Counted from the stretch's first letter, positions 27,701-35,715 are shown. The stretch is DNA of 64,000 bases from Ornithinibacillus xuwenensis (GCF_039614845.1 NZ_JBDIML010000002.1:1-64000), one strand, 5' to 3'. Numbers and translations are program-made. Notes: generated by a model not told the origin, from the sequence alone.

Positions 27701-28291
27701 AAATAGCTCAATACGTACCGGGTGTGCTTCAGTGACTGGATAGATATCAATGATTCCACCTCGGCGACTAAATTCACCTGGAGATGTAACCATGGAAGCA
27801 TGCTCATAACCCATATCTACTAAAGATTTTAAGTAGGTATCGATTGTTATTTCTTCTCCTTCAGCGAAAATAAGCTGATACTTACTCCAATAGCCTTTAG
27901 GGGGTAAAATCCGCTTTAATGCTGCTACAGGTGCTATTAATATCCCGGAATTCATCGTTGACCATTTCGTTAATGCTTCAATTCGCTGACTTCTTAGTTC
28001 TGGACTAGAAATCGCGACTTCTGAAGCAATTAACTCATTTACTGGATATAAATGCACATGATCTTCATCCAATAATACGGTTAGATCATCGTATAATTGC
28101 TGTGCCTGTACTAATTGATAGGTGATGAGGAGAATTGGTTGACTCGTAGATGCCTCTACCGCAGATACCAGCATACTTCTGGCTGATCCGGATAATCCCG
28201 CAACTAGTTGCTCCTTGAGTCCACTATTAACTCCACTAATTATCGAATGTATATCTTCCTTTGCTTGTAAATACTGATTGAAACCTTTCAC
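24773..28291 (-). CDS. mfd: Transcription-repair coupling factor
   Basis: Displaces stalled RNA polymerase and recruits UvrA. The 1172-residue protein has UvrB-like modules in the N-terminal half, the RNA-polymerase-interacting domain starting LKVGDYVVHANHGIGRYLGI (about residue 490), and a RecG-like translocase with Walker A CGDVGYGKTEVA and DEEQRFG. VYDADRMGLSQLYQLRGRVG follows, then the C-terminal TRCF domain. Length and order are normal for the family. Its start is 125 bases after the fin stop. Confidence 0.98.
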   Translation of the reverse strand: MKGFNQYLQAKEDIHSIISGVNSGLKEQLVAGLSGSARSMLVSAVEASTSQPILLITYQLVQAQQLYDDLTVLLDEDHVHLYPVNELIASEVAISSPELRSQRIEALTKWSTMNSGILIAPVAALKRILPPKGYWSKYQLIFAEGEEITIDTYLKSLVDMGYEHASMVTSPGEFSRRGGIIDIYPVTEAHPVRIELFDDEVDSIRYFDADTQRSLDRLEHISVGPATELLLSDEDILTGAERLEEAFATTLGKLKSDSAKETLMETIEPEISRLKNLERYQEMQKYIGFFYNDPASLLDYLPSNGIIILDEMSRIQETATNLDHEEAEWYSSLLEASKMVANSSFSFDWHTIWGNMHARRIYMSVFLRHIPNTNPQNIINLSSRAMQEFHGQMHLFKNELQRWKKGDFSVVIMAPSEDRAEKVHAILSDYDIEATVTNNLKLPVDIPTIVVGNLSAGIELPMHKLALITENELFKKRSKRTRKKQNISNAERIQNYQELKVGDYVVHANHGIGRYLGIETLEVSDKHKDYMLIKYSGDDKLFVPIDQIDLVQKYVGSEGKEPKLYKLGGSEWTKVKRKVQSSVEDIADDLIKLYAERESRKGFAFSTDGELQREFDASFPYQETEDQLRCIEEIKQDMEKERPMDRLLCGDVGYGKTEVAIRAAFKAVADGKQVAILVPTTILAQQHYETIRERFQDYPINIGLLSRFRTPKQQKETTDGLKRGLVDVVIGTHRLLSKDIHYHDLGLLIVDEEQRFGVKHKEKIKQMKSNIDVLTLTATPIPRTLHMSMLGVRDLSVIETPPENRFPIQTYVLEYNPVLIREAIEREMARGGQVFFLYNRVENIDKMARDIGMLVPDARVAIAHGQMNETELENVMFGFLEGEFDVLVSTTIIETGVDIPNVNTLIVYDADRMGLSQLYQLRGRVGRSNRVAYAYFTYKKDKVLTEVAEKRLQAIKEFTELGSGFKIAMRDLSIRGAGNLLGAQQHGFIDSVGFDMYNQMLKDAIEAKKQGKDIEEVKPFDPELILSIDAYIPETYIADEKQKIDMYKQFQTITSSSDVMELKDELLDRFGDFPTEVENLFIVSELRWLSKRERVESISEKNNKIEWLLSEDRSQLVDGAKIFELANEFGREIMLGTEQNKLKVIYRFNRETSYKRYEVVKEFISKLENVNR

Positions 28292-28416
28292 ATCATAACC
28301 CCCATTATGCTTTCCCTATGAGCAACAAAACCAATGCTAACTTAATAGCTTCTTTCCTCTCTATTAAGCAAGCGCAAAAATGCCTTGGCTTGAAAAACCA
28401 AAGCTATCTTTACCTA

Positions 28417-28647
28417 TTATTGGATAAAAAAATCTAATTCATGATATTCTGGATGATGTCCTAATGACTCCTCACAATTTTCACAAATTGCTTGAATCTG
28501 CACATCTCCATTTGATTTGTATTGAATCATTTCTCTTTTTTCCTCGTTTGTTAGCTTATTCCATCCTAAAATGGAAGTATCCACTACTTGCTGATTTATT
28601 TCACCAATAACATGCCCACAATGTCTACATTTATAGACAATAGACAT
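28417..28647 (-). CDS. fin: Anti-sigma-F factor Fin (YabK)
   Basis: Small forespore protein that inhibits sigma-F and helps the switch to sigma-G. The ATG at 28647 gives 76 residues, the same as B. subtilis Fin, with GAGGAGG seven bases upstream; an upstream in-frame ATG covers the ribosome site and is rejected. Two CxxC zinc pairs are visible: YKCRHCGHVIGE and AICENCEESLG. A sigma-F-type promoter lies upstream. Confidence 0.93.
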   Translation of the reverse strand: MSIVYKCRHCGHVIGEINQQVVDTSILGWNKLTNEEKREMIQYKSNGDVQIQAICENCEESLGHHPEYHELDFFIQ

Positions 28648-28686
28648 AGAAAAACCTCCTCGAATAAACATGGAATATTAGTTAAT

Positions 28687-28715
28687 AGGTTTATCCGAAA
28701 AGTACTAATTTATAC
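28687..28715 (-). promoter_or_regulatory. Sigma-F/G-type promoter of fin
   Basis: GTATA (28711-28715), a 14-base spacer and GGATAAACCT (28687-28696) on the minus strand match the sigma-F pattern GywTA / GGnrAnAnTw with two mismatches in the -10 and a spacer one base short. It ends about 40 bases before fin. Confidence 0.55.
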
Positions 28716-28750
28716 GAAATACAGCAATTTCTTCCGATTAATTTATTCGT

Positions 28751-29311
28751 TTACGCATTATATTCATTCATGACTTCTTCAAATGGTTTCTCCATCCAAC
28801 GTTCACAGGCGTCCGCAGCCTTTTCAATGCTTTGTCTGACTAATTCCTGCTCCTCTTTATAAAAAGAACCTAGTACGTAATCTACTACAGATAATGGCGA
28901 TGTTGGCCGCCCAACACCTATACGAATGCGCTTAAAATCCTTGGTACCTACATGATCAATAATGGAGCGAATACCATTATGACCACCATGTCCTCCTTTT
29001 TGGCGCAGCCTAATTTTACCTGGTGGAAGATCCAGATCATCATAAATGATTAACACATCTTCAAGTTCAATATTATAGTAATCCATAATGGGACGAAGTG
29101 ATTCACCTGAAAGATTCATAAAGGTTTGTGGCTCTAACAATACTATTTTTTCACCATTTAAATTTTCTAAAGCATACTTACCCTTAAATTTATCTTTGTT
29201 CAGTTGCCAATGATGACGATTTAATAATTCTTCAATGACCATAAAGCCAATATTATGTCTAGTAGTTTGATATTTTTTTCCTGGATTTCCTAATCCTACA
29301 ATACATTTCAT
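28751..29311 (-). CDS. pth: Peptidyl-tRNA hydrolase
   Basis: Releases peptides from prematurely dropped peptidyl-tRNA. The 186-residue protein has VGLGNPGKKYQTTRHNIGFM with the catalytic His (about 20), FMNLSGESLRPIMDYY, and DDLDLPPGKIRLRQKGGHGG followed by HNGIRSI. The spoVC (pth) position between ctc and fin is conserved. Confidence 0.97.
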   Translation of the reverse strand: MKCIVGLGNPGKKYQTTRHNIGFMVIEELLNRHHWQLNKDKFKGKYALENLNGEKIVLLEPQTFMNLSGESLRPIMDYYNIELEDVLIIYDDLDLPPGKIRLRQKGGHGGHNGIRSIIDHVGTKDFKRIRIGVGRPTSPLSVVDYVLGSFYKEEQELVRQSIEKAADACERWMEKPFEEVMNEYNA

Positions 29312-29343
29312 CCCAGTTTCTTCCCTTATCTAAATATAATAAT

Positions 29344-29372
29344 CCCTCCATATAAAAGAATTATATGGAGGG
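29344..29372 (-). terminator. Hairpin after ctc
   Basis: CCCTCCATATAA and TTATATGGAGGG form a perfect 12-pair stem with a five-base loop between ctc and pth. The sequence after it on the minus strand is A/T-rich but not a clean T run, so termination may be partial and pth may be read through. Confidence 0.65.
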
Positions 29373-29410
29373 TTTCTCTATTTATTCTTTACAAGAACGT
29401 ATCATTTCAT

Positions 29411-30034
29411 TTAGTCTGCATTTGCTTCTGATTGTGCTTCACCAGTAAATTCTGGTTCTTCACCTGTTTCTTCAGTACCTTCCATATCTGCATTTGTATT
29501 TGGAGCTAAAACACTAGCAATAACTGTGTCTTCATCCTCCGTTACTTGATAAGCTGTCGCTTTAGGCAGATCGGCTACTGAAATGATATCACCAATACTA
29601 TGTGTGGAAATGTCTACTGTAATTTCAGTTGGAATATTACTTGGCATCGCTCGAACTTGTACTTCGTATAAAGGCTGCTGAACAACACCATTCTCTGGTT
29701 CACCAACAAGTCGTACTGGTACAGTTGTATCCATTTCTTCTGTCATATTAACGATATAAAAGTCTGCATGTAAAATTTGTTCTTTAATATTATCCGTTTG
29801 ATACTCATGAAGCATCACATCTACAGGGGAGTCCCCTTGTACTGTTAGTGAAATAATCGCATTCTTTCCTTCATCACGTACTGTTTTTAGTAGCTCCATA
29901 CTATCAACAGAAATTGATTTAGATGCCTTTTCTTTTCCGTAGACTATAGCAGGTACTTGTCCACTGTTTCTGAGTTGTTTGGTTGTCGATTTTGCATGAT
30001 CTTCTCGTTTCATTGCATTTAAGGTTACTGACAT
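29411..30034 (-). CDS. ctc: Ribosomal protein L25/TL5-type stress protein Ctc
   Basis: Binds 5S rRNA in the large subunit. It has 207 residues: an N-terminal L25 domain (LNAMKREDHAKSTTKQLRNS, QVPAIVYGK), the TL5 C-terminal beta domain (TTVPVRLVGEPENGVVQQ), and an acidic tail. The ATG at 30034 has GGAAGGA eight bases upstream; the 13 extra upstream codons are rejected. In B. subtilis ctc is sigma-B-controlled, but I found no clear GTTT/GGGTAT promoter here. Confidence 0.94.
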   Translation of the reverse strand: MSVTLNAMKREDHAKSTTKQLRNSGQVPAIVYGKEKASKSISVDSMELLKTVRDEGKNAIISLTVQGDSPVDVMLHEYQTDNIKEQILHADFYIVNMTEEMDTTVPVRLVGEPENGVVQQPLYEVQVRAMPSNIPTEITVDISTHSIGDIISVADLPKATAYQVTEDEDTVIASVLAPNTNADMEGTEETGEEPEFTGEAQSEANAD

Positions 30035-30165
30035 AATTATCATCCTTCCAATTATAAACTCGATATCATCCAATAATTCTGTGACAAACTTTCTCGTATA
30101 TGAAATTTTTATCTAAATCTTGGTGCCTAATATAGTATGTTCCCTTAAAACAGCTTGCTTAAACG

Positions 30166-31116
30166 TTAATCGAATAAAATACTAACGGATTGTTCTTCAT
30201 GAACTCGGATTATTGCCTCACCAATAAGCGGTGCCACTGATAGCTGAGTGATTTTATCAATCATCTTATCTTGTGGTAGAGGGATTGAATTGGTAACAAC
30301 CAATTCTTTAATTTTTGAATTTGAAATACGTTCTATTGCTGGTCCTGACAATACTGGATGTGTGCAGCAAGCATACACATCTGTTGCACCATTTTCGATT
30401 AAAGCATTTGCAGCTAACGTAATCGTACCAGCTGTATCAATAATATCGTCGATTAGGATTGCCGTCTTACCTTCAATATTACCAATAATATTCATTACTT
30501 CAGCAACATTAGGGCGTGGTCTTCTCTTATCAATAATACCAATCGGAGCTTTTAAGCGTTCTGCCATCTTTCTAGCTCTGGTTACACCACCATGGTCAGG
30601 TGAAACGATGATGATATCTTCAAAGTTTTTCGCTTCAAAGTAATCGGAGAGCAACGGTACACCTTGTAAGTGATCGATTGGGCCATCAAAGAACCCTTGA
30701 ATCTGCGGGGCATGTAAGTCTAGTGTAATAACGCGATCGGCACCAGCTGTTTCTAATAGGTTTGCTACTAGTTTTGCTGTGATTGGTTCTCTTGCTCGAG
30801 CCTTACGATCCTGTCTTGCATAACCATAATATGGCATCACAACATTAATAGATTTTGCGGAAGCTCGCTTTAATGCATCCAACATAATTAACAATTCCAT
30901 TATGTGTTGGTTTACTGGAGTACTCGTTGATTGCACTACATAAACATCACTGCCACGAACACTCTCTTCAATATTAATCTGAATTTCTCCATCACTAAAA
31001 GATGTAACCGTACATTTCCCCAAAGAAATTCCGATGTGGTTAGCAATTTCTTCTGCTAGCTTTGGATTTGAATTAAGTGAGAAAACCTTCATATTAGAAT
31101 TCTGGTAATGAGACAT
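30166..31116 (-). CDS. prs: Ribose-phosphate pyrophosphokinase (PRPP synthetase)
   Basis: Makes PRPP for purine, pyrimidine, His and Trp synthesis and for the Hpt and PurR proteins of this window. The 316-residue class I enzyme has YGYARQDRKARAREPITAK, TLDLHAPQIQGFFDGPIDHL and the PRPP loop ILIDDIIDTAGTI. It starts 18 bases after glmU. Confidence 0.98.
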   Translation of the reverse strand: MSHYQNSNMKVFSLNSNPKLAEEIANHIGISLGKCTVTSFSDGEIQINIEESVRGSDVYVVQSTSTPVNQHIMELLIMLDALKRASAKSINVVMPYYGYARQDRKARAREPITAKLVANLLETAGADRVITLDLHAPQIQGFFDGPIDHLQGVPLLSDYFEAKNFEDIIIVSPDHGGVTRARKMAERLKAPIGIIDKRRPRPNVAEVMNIIGNIEGKTAILIDDIIDTAGTITLAANALIENGATDVYACCTHPVLSGPAIERISNSKIKELVVTNSIPLPQDKMIDKITQLSVAPLIGEAIIRVHEEQSVSILFD

Positions 31117-31134
31117 GAAATAAACCCTCCGTTA

Positions 31135-32517
31135 TTATTTATCCTTTAATCTGTTTTTAAGTCTAGATGCGTAGCCTTCTTTATTTTCTTGTCTAGCACG
31201 AGCGACAGATAATGCATCTGTTGGTACGTCTTTTGTAATCGTAGATCCCGCAGCAACATACGATCCTTTTCCAATTGTTACAGGTGCAACAAGATTAGAA
31301 TTACAGCCAATAAATGTATCATCTTCAATTGTGGTTAAGTATTTATTTTTACCATCATAGTTCACTGTTATTGTACCACAACCAACATTCACATTGCTTC
31401 CAACAAGTGCGTCACCTATGTAACTTAAATGTGAAACTTTGCTACCCTCACCGATTTCAGTTTTCTTAATTTCGACAAAGTTTCCAATCTTCACCTCATC
31501 ACCAATTGTTGCATTTGGTCTAATATGCGCAAATGGACCAATATTGACGCGTTCGCCAATCTTACTATCCGTTGCCACACTCTGTTTAATGACGGTATCC
31601 CTACCAACCTCACAGTTAGCTATTTCACTATTTGGACCAATAATAGCATTTTCTTTAATAATGGAGGGGCCATTAATGATCGTACCAGGATAAATCACAA
31701 CATCCTGCTCAATCACCACTTCTGGCTGAATATATGTGTTTTCAGGATCAATAATCGTTACACCATTACGCATATGCTGTTCATTGATGCGTAATTTCAT
31801 GGTTTTTTCCGCTTGCGCTAATGCAATACGGTCATTAACACCCAATGTCTCATCGAAGTTTGAGGTTAAAAATGCACTTACCTTTTCAGATTTATTTTTA
31901 AGAATTTCAATAACATCTGGTAAATAATATTCACCTTGTGCATTATCATTCGAAACTTCCTTCAGTGCCTCAAATAATGCCTTATTATCAAAACAGTACG
32001 TACCTGTATTAATCTCATCTACCAGTAATTCATCGGAGCTAGCATCCTTATGCTCAACAATTCGCTCTACATTACCTTTTTCATTACGAATTACCCTACC
32101 GTAACCAGAAGGATTAGGAGCTTTTGCAGTTAAGATAGTAGCCTTTGAACCTTCCTTTTCATGGTGGTCAAAGAGCTGCTGAAAGGTTTCACCCGTTATA
32201 AGTGGTGTATCCCCACAAACAACAATCGTTGTTCCTTCTTTATCCTGTAGTAATTCTTCAGCCTGCATAACCGCATGACCAGTTCCTAGCTGCTCTTCCT
32301 GAAGAACAAACTTACAAGCTTCACCAAGGTGGTCTTTTACTTTATCTGAACCGAATCCAACAACGGTAACAATATCCTCTGGACCGACTACTTGTACTTG
32401 TTCTAGTACATGCTGTACCATCGGTTTTCCAAGAACTGGGTGAAGCACTTTATATAGCTTTGATTTCATTCTGGTACCTTGACCAGCAGCAAGAATGATT
32501 GCATATCTGTTTGTCAC
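31135..32517 (-). CDS. glmU: Bifunctional N-acetylglucosamine-1-phosphate uridyltransferase / glucosamine-1-phosphate acetyltransferase
   Basis: Makes UDP-GlcNAc for peptidoglycan and teichoic acid. The N-terminal nucleotidyltransferase begins ILAAGQGTRMKSKLYKVLHP; the C-terminal half is a left-handed beta-helix with hexapeptide repeats (IGPNSEIANCEVGRDTVIK, NVGCGTITVNYDG). The start is set at GTG 32517 (460 residues) because GGAGG lies eight bases upstream; the frame can extend five codons to a TTG inside the ribosome site. Confidence 0.96.
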   Translation of the reverse strand: MTNRYAIILAAGQGTRMKSKLYKVLHPVLGKPMVQHVLEQVQVVGPEDIVTVVGFGSDKVKDHLGEACKFVLQEEQLGTGHAVMQAEELLQDKEGTTIVVCGDTPLITGETFQQLFDHHEKEGSKATILTAKAPNPSGYGRVIRNEKGNVERIVEHKDASSDELLVDEINTGTYCFDNKALFEALKEVSNDNAQGEYYLPDVIEILKNKSEKVSAFLTSNFDETLGVNDRIALAQAEKTMKLRINEQHMRNGVTIIDPENTYIQPEVVIEQDVVIYPGTIINGPSIIKENAIIGPNSEIANCEVGRDTVIKQSVATDSKIGERVNIGPFAHIRPNATIGDEVKIGNFVEIKKTEIGEGSKVSHLSYIGDALVGSNVNVGCGTITVNYDGKNKYLTTIEDDTFIGCNSNLVAPVTIGKGSYVAAGSTITKDVPTDALSVARARQENKEGYASRLKNRLKDK

Positions 32518-32653
32518 GAGGGGACCCTCCAATATTTAAATTAATAAACCAGTCTTTTAACATATCCATTATCCATTATGACTATATCCTAAAAAACTGT
32601 TGATTTCAACCAATAGAGAGCCTTTTGAAAGGGATAATATGGGGCACAAAAAA

Positions 32654-32683
32654 AGAAGGCTAATCTGTAGGAGATTAGACCTC
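32654..32683 (-). terminator. spoVG terminator
   Basis: GGCTAATCT and AGATTAGACC pair around GTAGG and are followed by CTTTTTTT on the minus strand, about 20 bases past spoVG. Confidence 0.8.
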
Positions 32684-32703
32684 TAGTTGTAAAGGGTTTC
32701 ATT

Positions 32704-32991
32704 TTAGGAAGCTCCGGCTTCCTCATATTCCACTTCTTCACCTGCACGGCGATATTCTTCTAATACGGCATCTTGAATCTTAGAACGAGTATTAGAATTT
32801 ATCGGATGTGCAATATCTCTGAACTCACCATCAGGAGTTCGTTTGGATGGCATTGCAACAAATAATCCATTATTACCGTCAATAACGCGGATATCATGAA
32901 CGACAAATTCCTGATCCAACGTAATGGATGCTATTGCGCGCATTCTACCTTCCGTATTCACACGGCGTAATCTTACGTCAGTTACTTCCAT
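32704..32991 (-). CDS. spoVG: Septation/stage V regulator SpoVG
   Basis: Small nucleic-acid-binding regulator active at the start of sporulation. The 95-residue protein begins MEVTDVRLRRVNTEGRMRAI and has VRIIDGNNGLF-like VIDGNNGLFVAMPSKRTPDG and DIAHPINSNTR. It is preceded by AAGGTGGTG and a clear sigma-H promoter. The ridA gene that lies between purR and spoVG in B. subtilis is missing. Confidence 0.97.
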   Translation of the reverse strand: MEVTDVRLRRVNTEGRMRAIASITLDQEFVVHDIRVIDGNNGLFVAMPSKRTPDGEFRDIAHPINSNTRSKIQDAVLEEYRRAGEEVEYEEAGAS

Positions 32992-33031
32992 GCTGTTTCA
33001 CCACCTTTTCGTATTTAAGTTAATTATTCTA

Positions 33032-33058
33032 ATTCTACAAATATTATAGAATTCCTGC
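33032..33058 (-). promoter_or_regulatory. Sigma-H promoter of spoVG
   Basis: On the minus strand GCAGGAATT (33050-33058) is followed, after about 12 bases, by GTAGAAT (33032-33038). This fits the sigma-H pattern RnAGGAwww-N11/12-RnnGAAT, as known for spoVG of B. subtilis. Confidence 0.85.
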
Positions 33059-33104
33059 TTAAATTTGAAAAAAGTTTAATAATTTACACAAAAAGTAAAA
33101 AAAA

Positions 33105-33132
33105 TAAAACCTTTCCAATTAGAAAGGTCTTA
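33105..33132 (-). terminator. purR terminator
   Basis: ACCTTTC and GAAAGGT pair around CAATTA, with flanking A/T pairs, followed by TTTTATTTTTTT on the minus strand, shortly after purR. Confidence 0.85.
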
Positions 33133-33137
33133 TAGAA

Positions 33138-33956
33138 TCAGGATTTCTGCACGAAATTCCCACGTTGTACCGATATCAATTTTTCTTTTAAATCAACATT
33201 CGAAATCTTAATAAGTGACGTATAATCTTCTACAACACGTTCTTCCTCTTCATCATCTGCTTCCGCAAGTACTCCAATTGCTTTTACATTTGCATTAAAT
33301 TCCGCTAGTAAGCTGACCATGCCATTGATCGTTCCACCGGCTTTCATGAAGTCATCAATGATGCAAACATTAGCACCTTCCTCTAAGCTACGCTTCGGTA
33401 GTACCATTGTTTGTATTTTTCTAGAAGAACCTGACACATAGTTAATGCTAACAGAAGACCCTTCTGTAACCTTTGGATCTCTTCTGACAATGACAACTGG
33501 CACATTCAAAAAGGATGCAACAGCATATGCAAGTGGAATTCCTTTTGTAGCGACCGTTACGACTACATCAATATCAAGCTTTGCAAAGCTTGATGCGAAG
33601 ACCCGTCCAATTTCACGAACCGTACTAGGTTCTCCTAAAATATCACTCATATAAAGATATCCACCTGGAAGAATACGAACTGGATCCTTTAGTCGCTCAC
33701 ACAATTGTTTAACAAATTCCACGCCATTTTCTAATGTTGACTCTGGAATATACATCACTCCGCCCGCTGATCCTGCTGTTCGTTTCAAATAGCCTAGACC
33801 TTCTGCTTGGAACATTTGATCAATAATGTCTAAATCCTCACTAATAGAAGCCTTTGCTGCATGATACTTCTCAGAGAATGATGGTAAATTTTTATGAATT
33901 CTTGGATTTTCCAGAAAAAAGTTTGTTATTGCTACTAAACGTGCACTTCTCTTCAT
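33138..33956 (-). CDS. purR: Purine operon repressor PurR
   Basis: PRPP-sensing repressor of purine genes. The 272-residue protein has a winged-helix N terminus (LVAITNFFLENPRIHKNLPS) and a phosphoribosyltransferase-fold domain with the PRPP loop VCIIDDFMKAGGTINGM. The start has GAGGTGGG upstream. It is downstream of ispE in the usual order. Confidence 0.97.
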   Translation of the reverse strand: MKRSARLVAITNFFLENPRIHKNLPSFSEKYHAAKASISEDLDIIDQMFQAEGLGYLKRTAGSAGGVMYIPESTLENGVEFVKQLCERLKDPVRILPGGYLYMSDILGEPSTVREIGRVFASSFAKLDIDVVVTVATKGIPLAYAVASFLNVPVVIVRRDPKVTEGSSVSINYVSGSSRKIQTMVLPKRSLEEGANVCIIDDFMKAGGTINGMVSLLAEFNANVKAIGVLAEADDEEEERVVEDYTSLIKISNVDLKEKLISVQRGNFVQKS

Positions 33957-34021
33957 GAGCCCACCTCAAAAACCGAATTATTTCCTATTAAGATACCATC
34001 ATTATACGACTTTAGCAAGTG

Positions 34022-34873
34022 CTAGCCAATTAATCTTACTAAATACACTTCGTGACAGAAACCTCTCATACCATTGTAGATTCGTTGCGCCTTACTTTGC
34101 TGCTCTACAATTCCATACACGGTTGGCCCACTTCCACTCATCAGGACACCGGAAGCCCCTGCCTGTTGCATTTTTTCTTTTATCCGTTGTACCTCTGGAT
34201 GAAGTGAGGTTGTTACCGGCTCTAGTGAATTTCCAATGTTTTGACAAAGTTTCTTGAAGTCTTTTTCATATAATGCTTCGATAACTTTATTTGTATTCGG
34301 GTGGATGACCTCATTAATATCAACACGTTGAAAGATTGTTTTTGTAGAAACACCAATATCTGGTTTAGCTAAGATAACCCAAAAGGGTGGTGGCGGTGGT
34401 AACGTTTCAATGATATCACCAAATCCTTTTGCAATACCTGTTGAACCGTAAACACAAAAGGGTACATCCGAACCTATTGTCGCGCCAAGTGCTGCTAGCT
34501 CTTGAATGGGAATATTCAAGTCCCAGAGCTTGTTTAATCCACGCAAAACAGCAGCAGCATCTGTACTACCTCCACCTAATCCTGCAGATACAGGAATGAC
34601 TTTTTCAATTTTTATTTGGACTCCTTTGGTTATGTTGTATCTTGATTTAAAAGCCTTCGCTGCTTTATAGGCTAAATTCCGTTCATCATTCGGTACATAC
34701 CTACTCCATAAGGACACTTCAATTCGATCTTCCTGTAAGGTATTCAACTCAATTCGGTCTGCTAAATCAACCGTTGTCATAATCATTTCGACATCATGAT
34801 AACCGTCACTACGTTTCCTTATAACGTCCAAGGATAAGTTGATTTTAGCAGGCGCCTTCTCAAAATGAGTCAT
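34022..34873 (-). CDS. ispE: 4-diphosphocytidyl-2-C-methyl-D-erythritol kinase
   Basis: GHMP kinase of the MEP isoprenoid pathway. Motifs are EKAPAKINLSLDV at the start, the ATP loop PVSAGLGGGSTDAAAVLRGL and the C-terminal GVLMSGSGPTVYGIV. ATG 34873 (283 residues, AGGTG six bases upstream) agrees with homologues; a GTG three codons earlier overlaps the ribosome site. Confidence 0.95.
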   Translation of the reverse strand: MTHFEKAPAKINLSLDVIRKRSDGYHDVEMIMTTVDLADRIELNTLQEDRIEVSLWSRYVPNDERNLAYKAAKAFKSRYNITKGVQIKIEKVIPVSAGLGGGSTDAAAVLRGLNKLWDLNIPIQELAALGATIGSDVPFCVYGSTGIAKGFGDIIETLPPPPPFWVILAKPDIGVSTKTIFQRVDINEVIHPNTNKVIEALYEKDFKKLCQNIGNSLEPVTTSLHPEVQRIKEKMQQAGASGVLMSGSGPTVYGIVEQQSKAQRIYNGMRGFCHEVYLVRLIG

Positions 34874-34987
34874 ATCCGTCACCTACTTTTTTCATGTATG
34901 AAAATTGTAACATATATTAAAATTGGAAGCGACTGTTTGAAGTATTCGCTATATGTACGCTCATCTCCAATGAAAACACTAAAAAAA

Positions 34988-35015
34988 CAGAGCAGATCTC
35001 TTATGATCTGCTCTG
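34988..35015 (-). terminator. sspF terminator that contains the stop codon
   Basis: CAGAGCAGATC and GATCTGCTCTG form a perfect 11-pair stem with a six-base loop and TTTTTTT after it on the minus strand. The upstream arm is the coding sequence for the last residues of SspF, and the TAA stop is in the loop. Confidence 0.9.
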
Positions 35016-35177
35016 CATGTTTTGCTCGGCTATTTCAATCGCACGTTTTACCATGTTCCCGGCATCCCTTGCCTTAATTCCGCCCCAGCCTTCTTTTTGA
35101 ACCGTGTCGTAAAAGCCTAACTCTTTTGCAATTTCTTCTTTCAGTTGGTCAGACATGATACCTCTACGTCTCCCCAC
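35001..35177 (-). CDS. sspF: Small acid-soluble spore protein SspF, alpha/beta-type
   Basis: Minor alpha/beta-type DNA-binding spore protein. It has 58 residues with ELGFYDTVQKEGWGGIKARD, then AGNMVKRAIEIAEQNM, very like B. subtilis SspF. The start is set at GTG 35177 (VGRRRGIMSD) because homologues begin MGRRRG and AAGGGG lies about nine bases upstream. I could not find a convincing sigma-G promoter. Confidence 0.93.
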   Translation of the reverse strand: MGRRRGIMSDQLKEEIAKELGFYDTVQKEGWGGIKARDAGNMVKRAIEIAEQNMQSRS

Positions 35178-35283
35178 GAAAGAACAACCCCTTTCCGTGT
35201 TAAAACTTCTTACGACACACTTATTTTCTGCGTTTTCTTCAAAAGTAGCCGCGTTATTTATAGGCAAATAAGGAAATATATGT

Positions 35284-35631
35284 TTAGAACTGATATTCCT
35301 TTAACAGCTTTTCTAGCTTTAAGGCGAGTCCGATATTGCCATCTACCTTTAGTTTTCCTGTCATAAATGCTGTCATACTATTTAAATTGCCATTTAGAAA
35401 CTTACGAAATAGCTTACTTTCCATCTTCAGTACACAATCAGGTTTATCGACCAGGTCATTCATGACAGTAGCCACGCCATTATGAAATTGAAGTTGATAG
35501 GATAGCTTTTCATCTAGTAGCTGTATTTCATATGTACAATTGAAAGAAGCATAGGGCTCTTTATTAGCTTCTAAGATACCTGCAATCTGTTCCATAATCT
35601 CATCAATATTACCTTTTTCTAGTATGTCCAT
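35284..35631 (-). CDS. SCP2 sterol-binding-domain-like protein
   Basis: A 115-residue protein that looks like a single SCP2 fold: YEIQLLDEKLSYQLQFHNGV, then KPDCVLKMESKLFRKFLNG and the C-terminal SMTAFMTGKLKVDGNIGLA followed by LKLEKLL. Such domains bind hydrophobic or lipid ligands. The start at ATG 35631 has GAGGAAG upstream; an ATG five codons earlier has none. It lies between veg and sspF, where B. subtilis has no gene. The ligand and role are unknown. Confidence 0.75.
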   Translation of the reverse strand: MDILEKGNIDEIMEQIAGILEANKEPYASFNCTYEIQLLDEKLSYQLQFHNGVATVMNDLVDKPDCVLKMESKLFRKFLNGNLNSMTAFMTGKLKVDGNIGLALKLEKLLKEYQF

Positions 35632-35687
35632 CTTCTTCTTCCTCATGTTTTTATTTAAATAATCAAATAATTCAATTCAAAAATATA

Positions 35688-35715
35688 GATCAGTAAACCT
35701 AGTTGGTTACTGATC
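35688..35715 (-). terminator. veg terminator overlapping the stop codon
   Basis: GATCAGTAA and TTACTGATC pair around a 10-base loop. On the minus strand the upstream arm is the end of the veg gene including its TAA stop, and a TATATTTTTG tract follows. Confidence 0.75.

Noticed and set aside
29950..30165. Sigma-B promoter for ctc
   Set aside because: Looked for GTTT-N13-15-GGGTAT upstream of ctc and found no convincing match.
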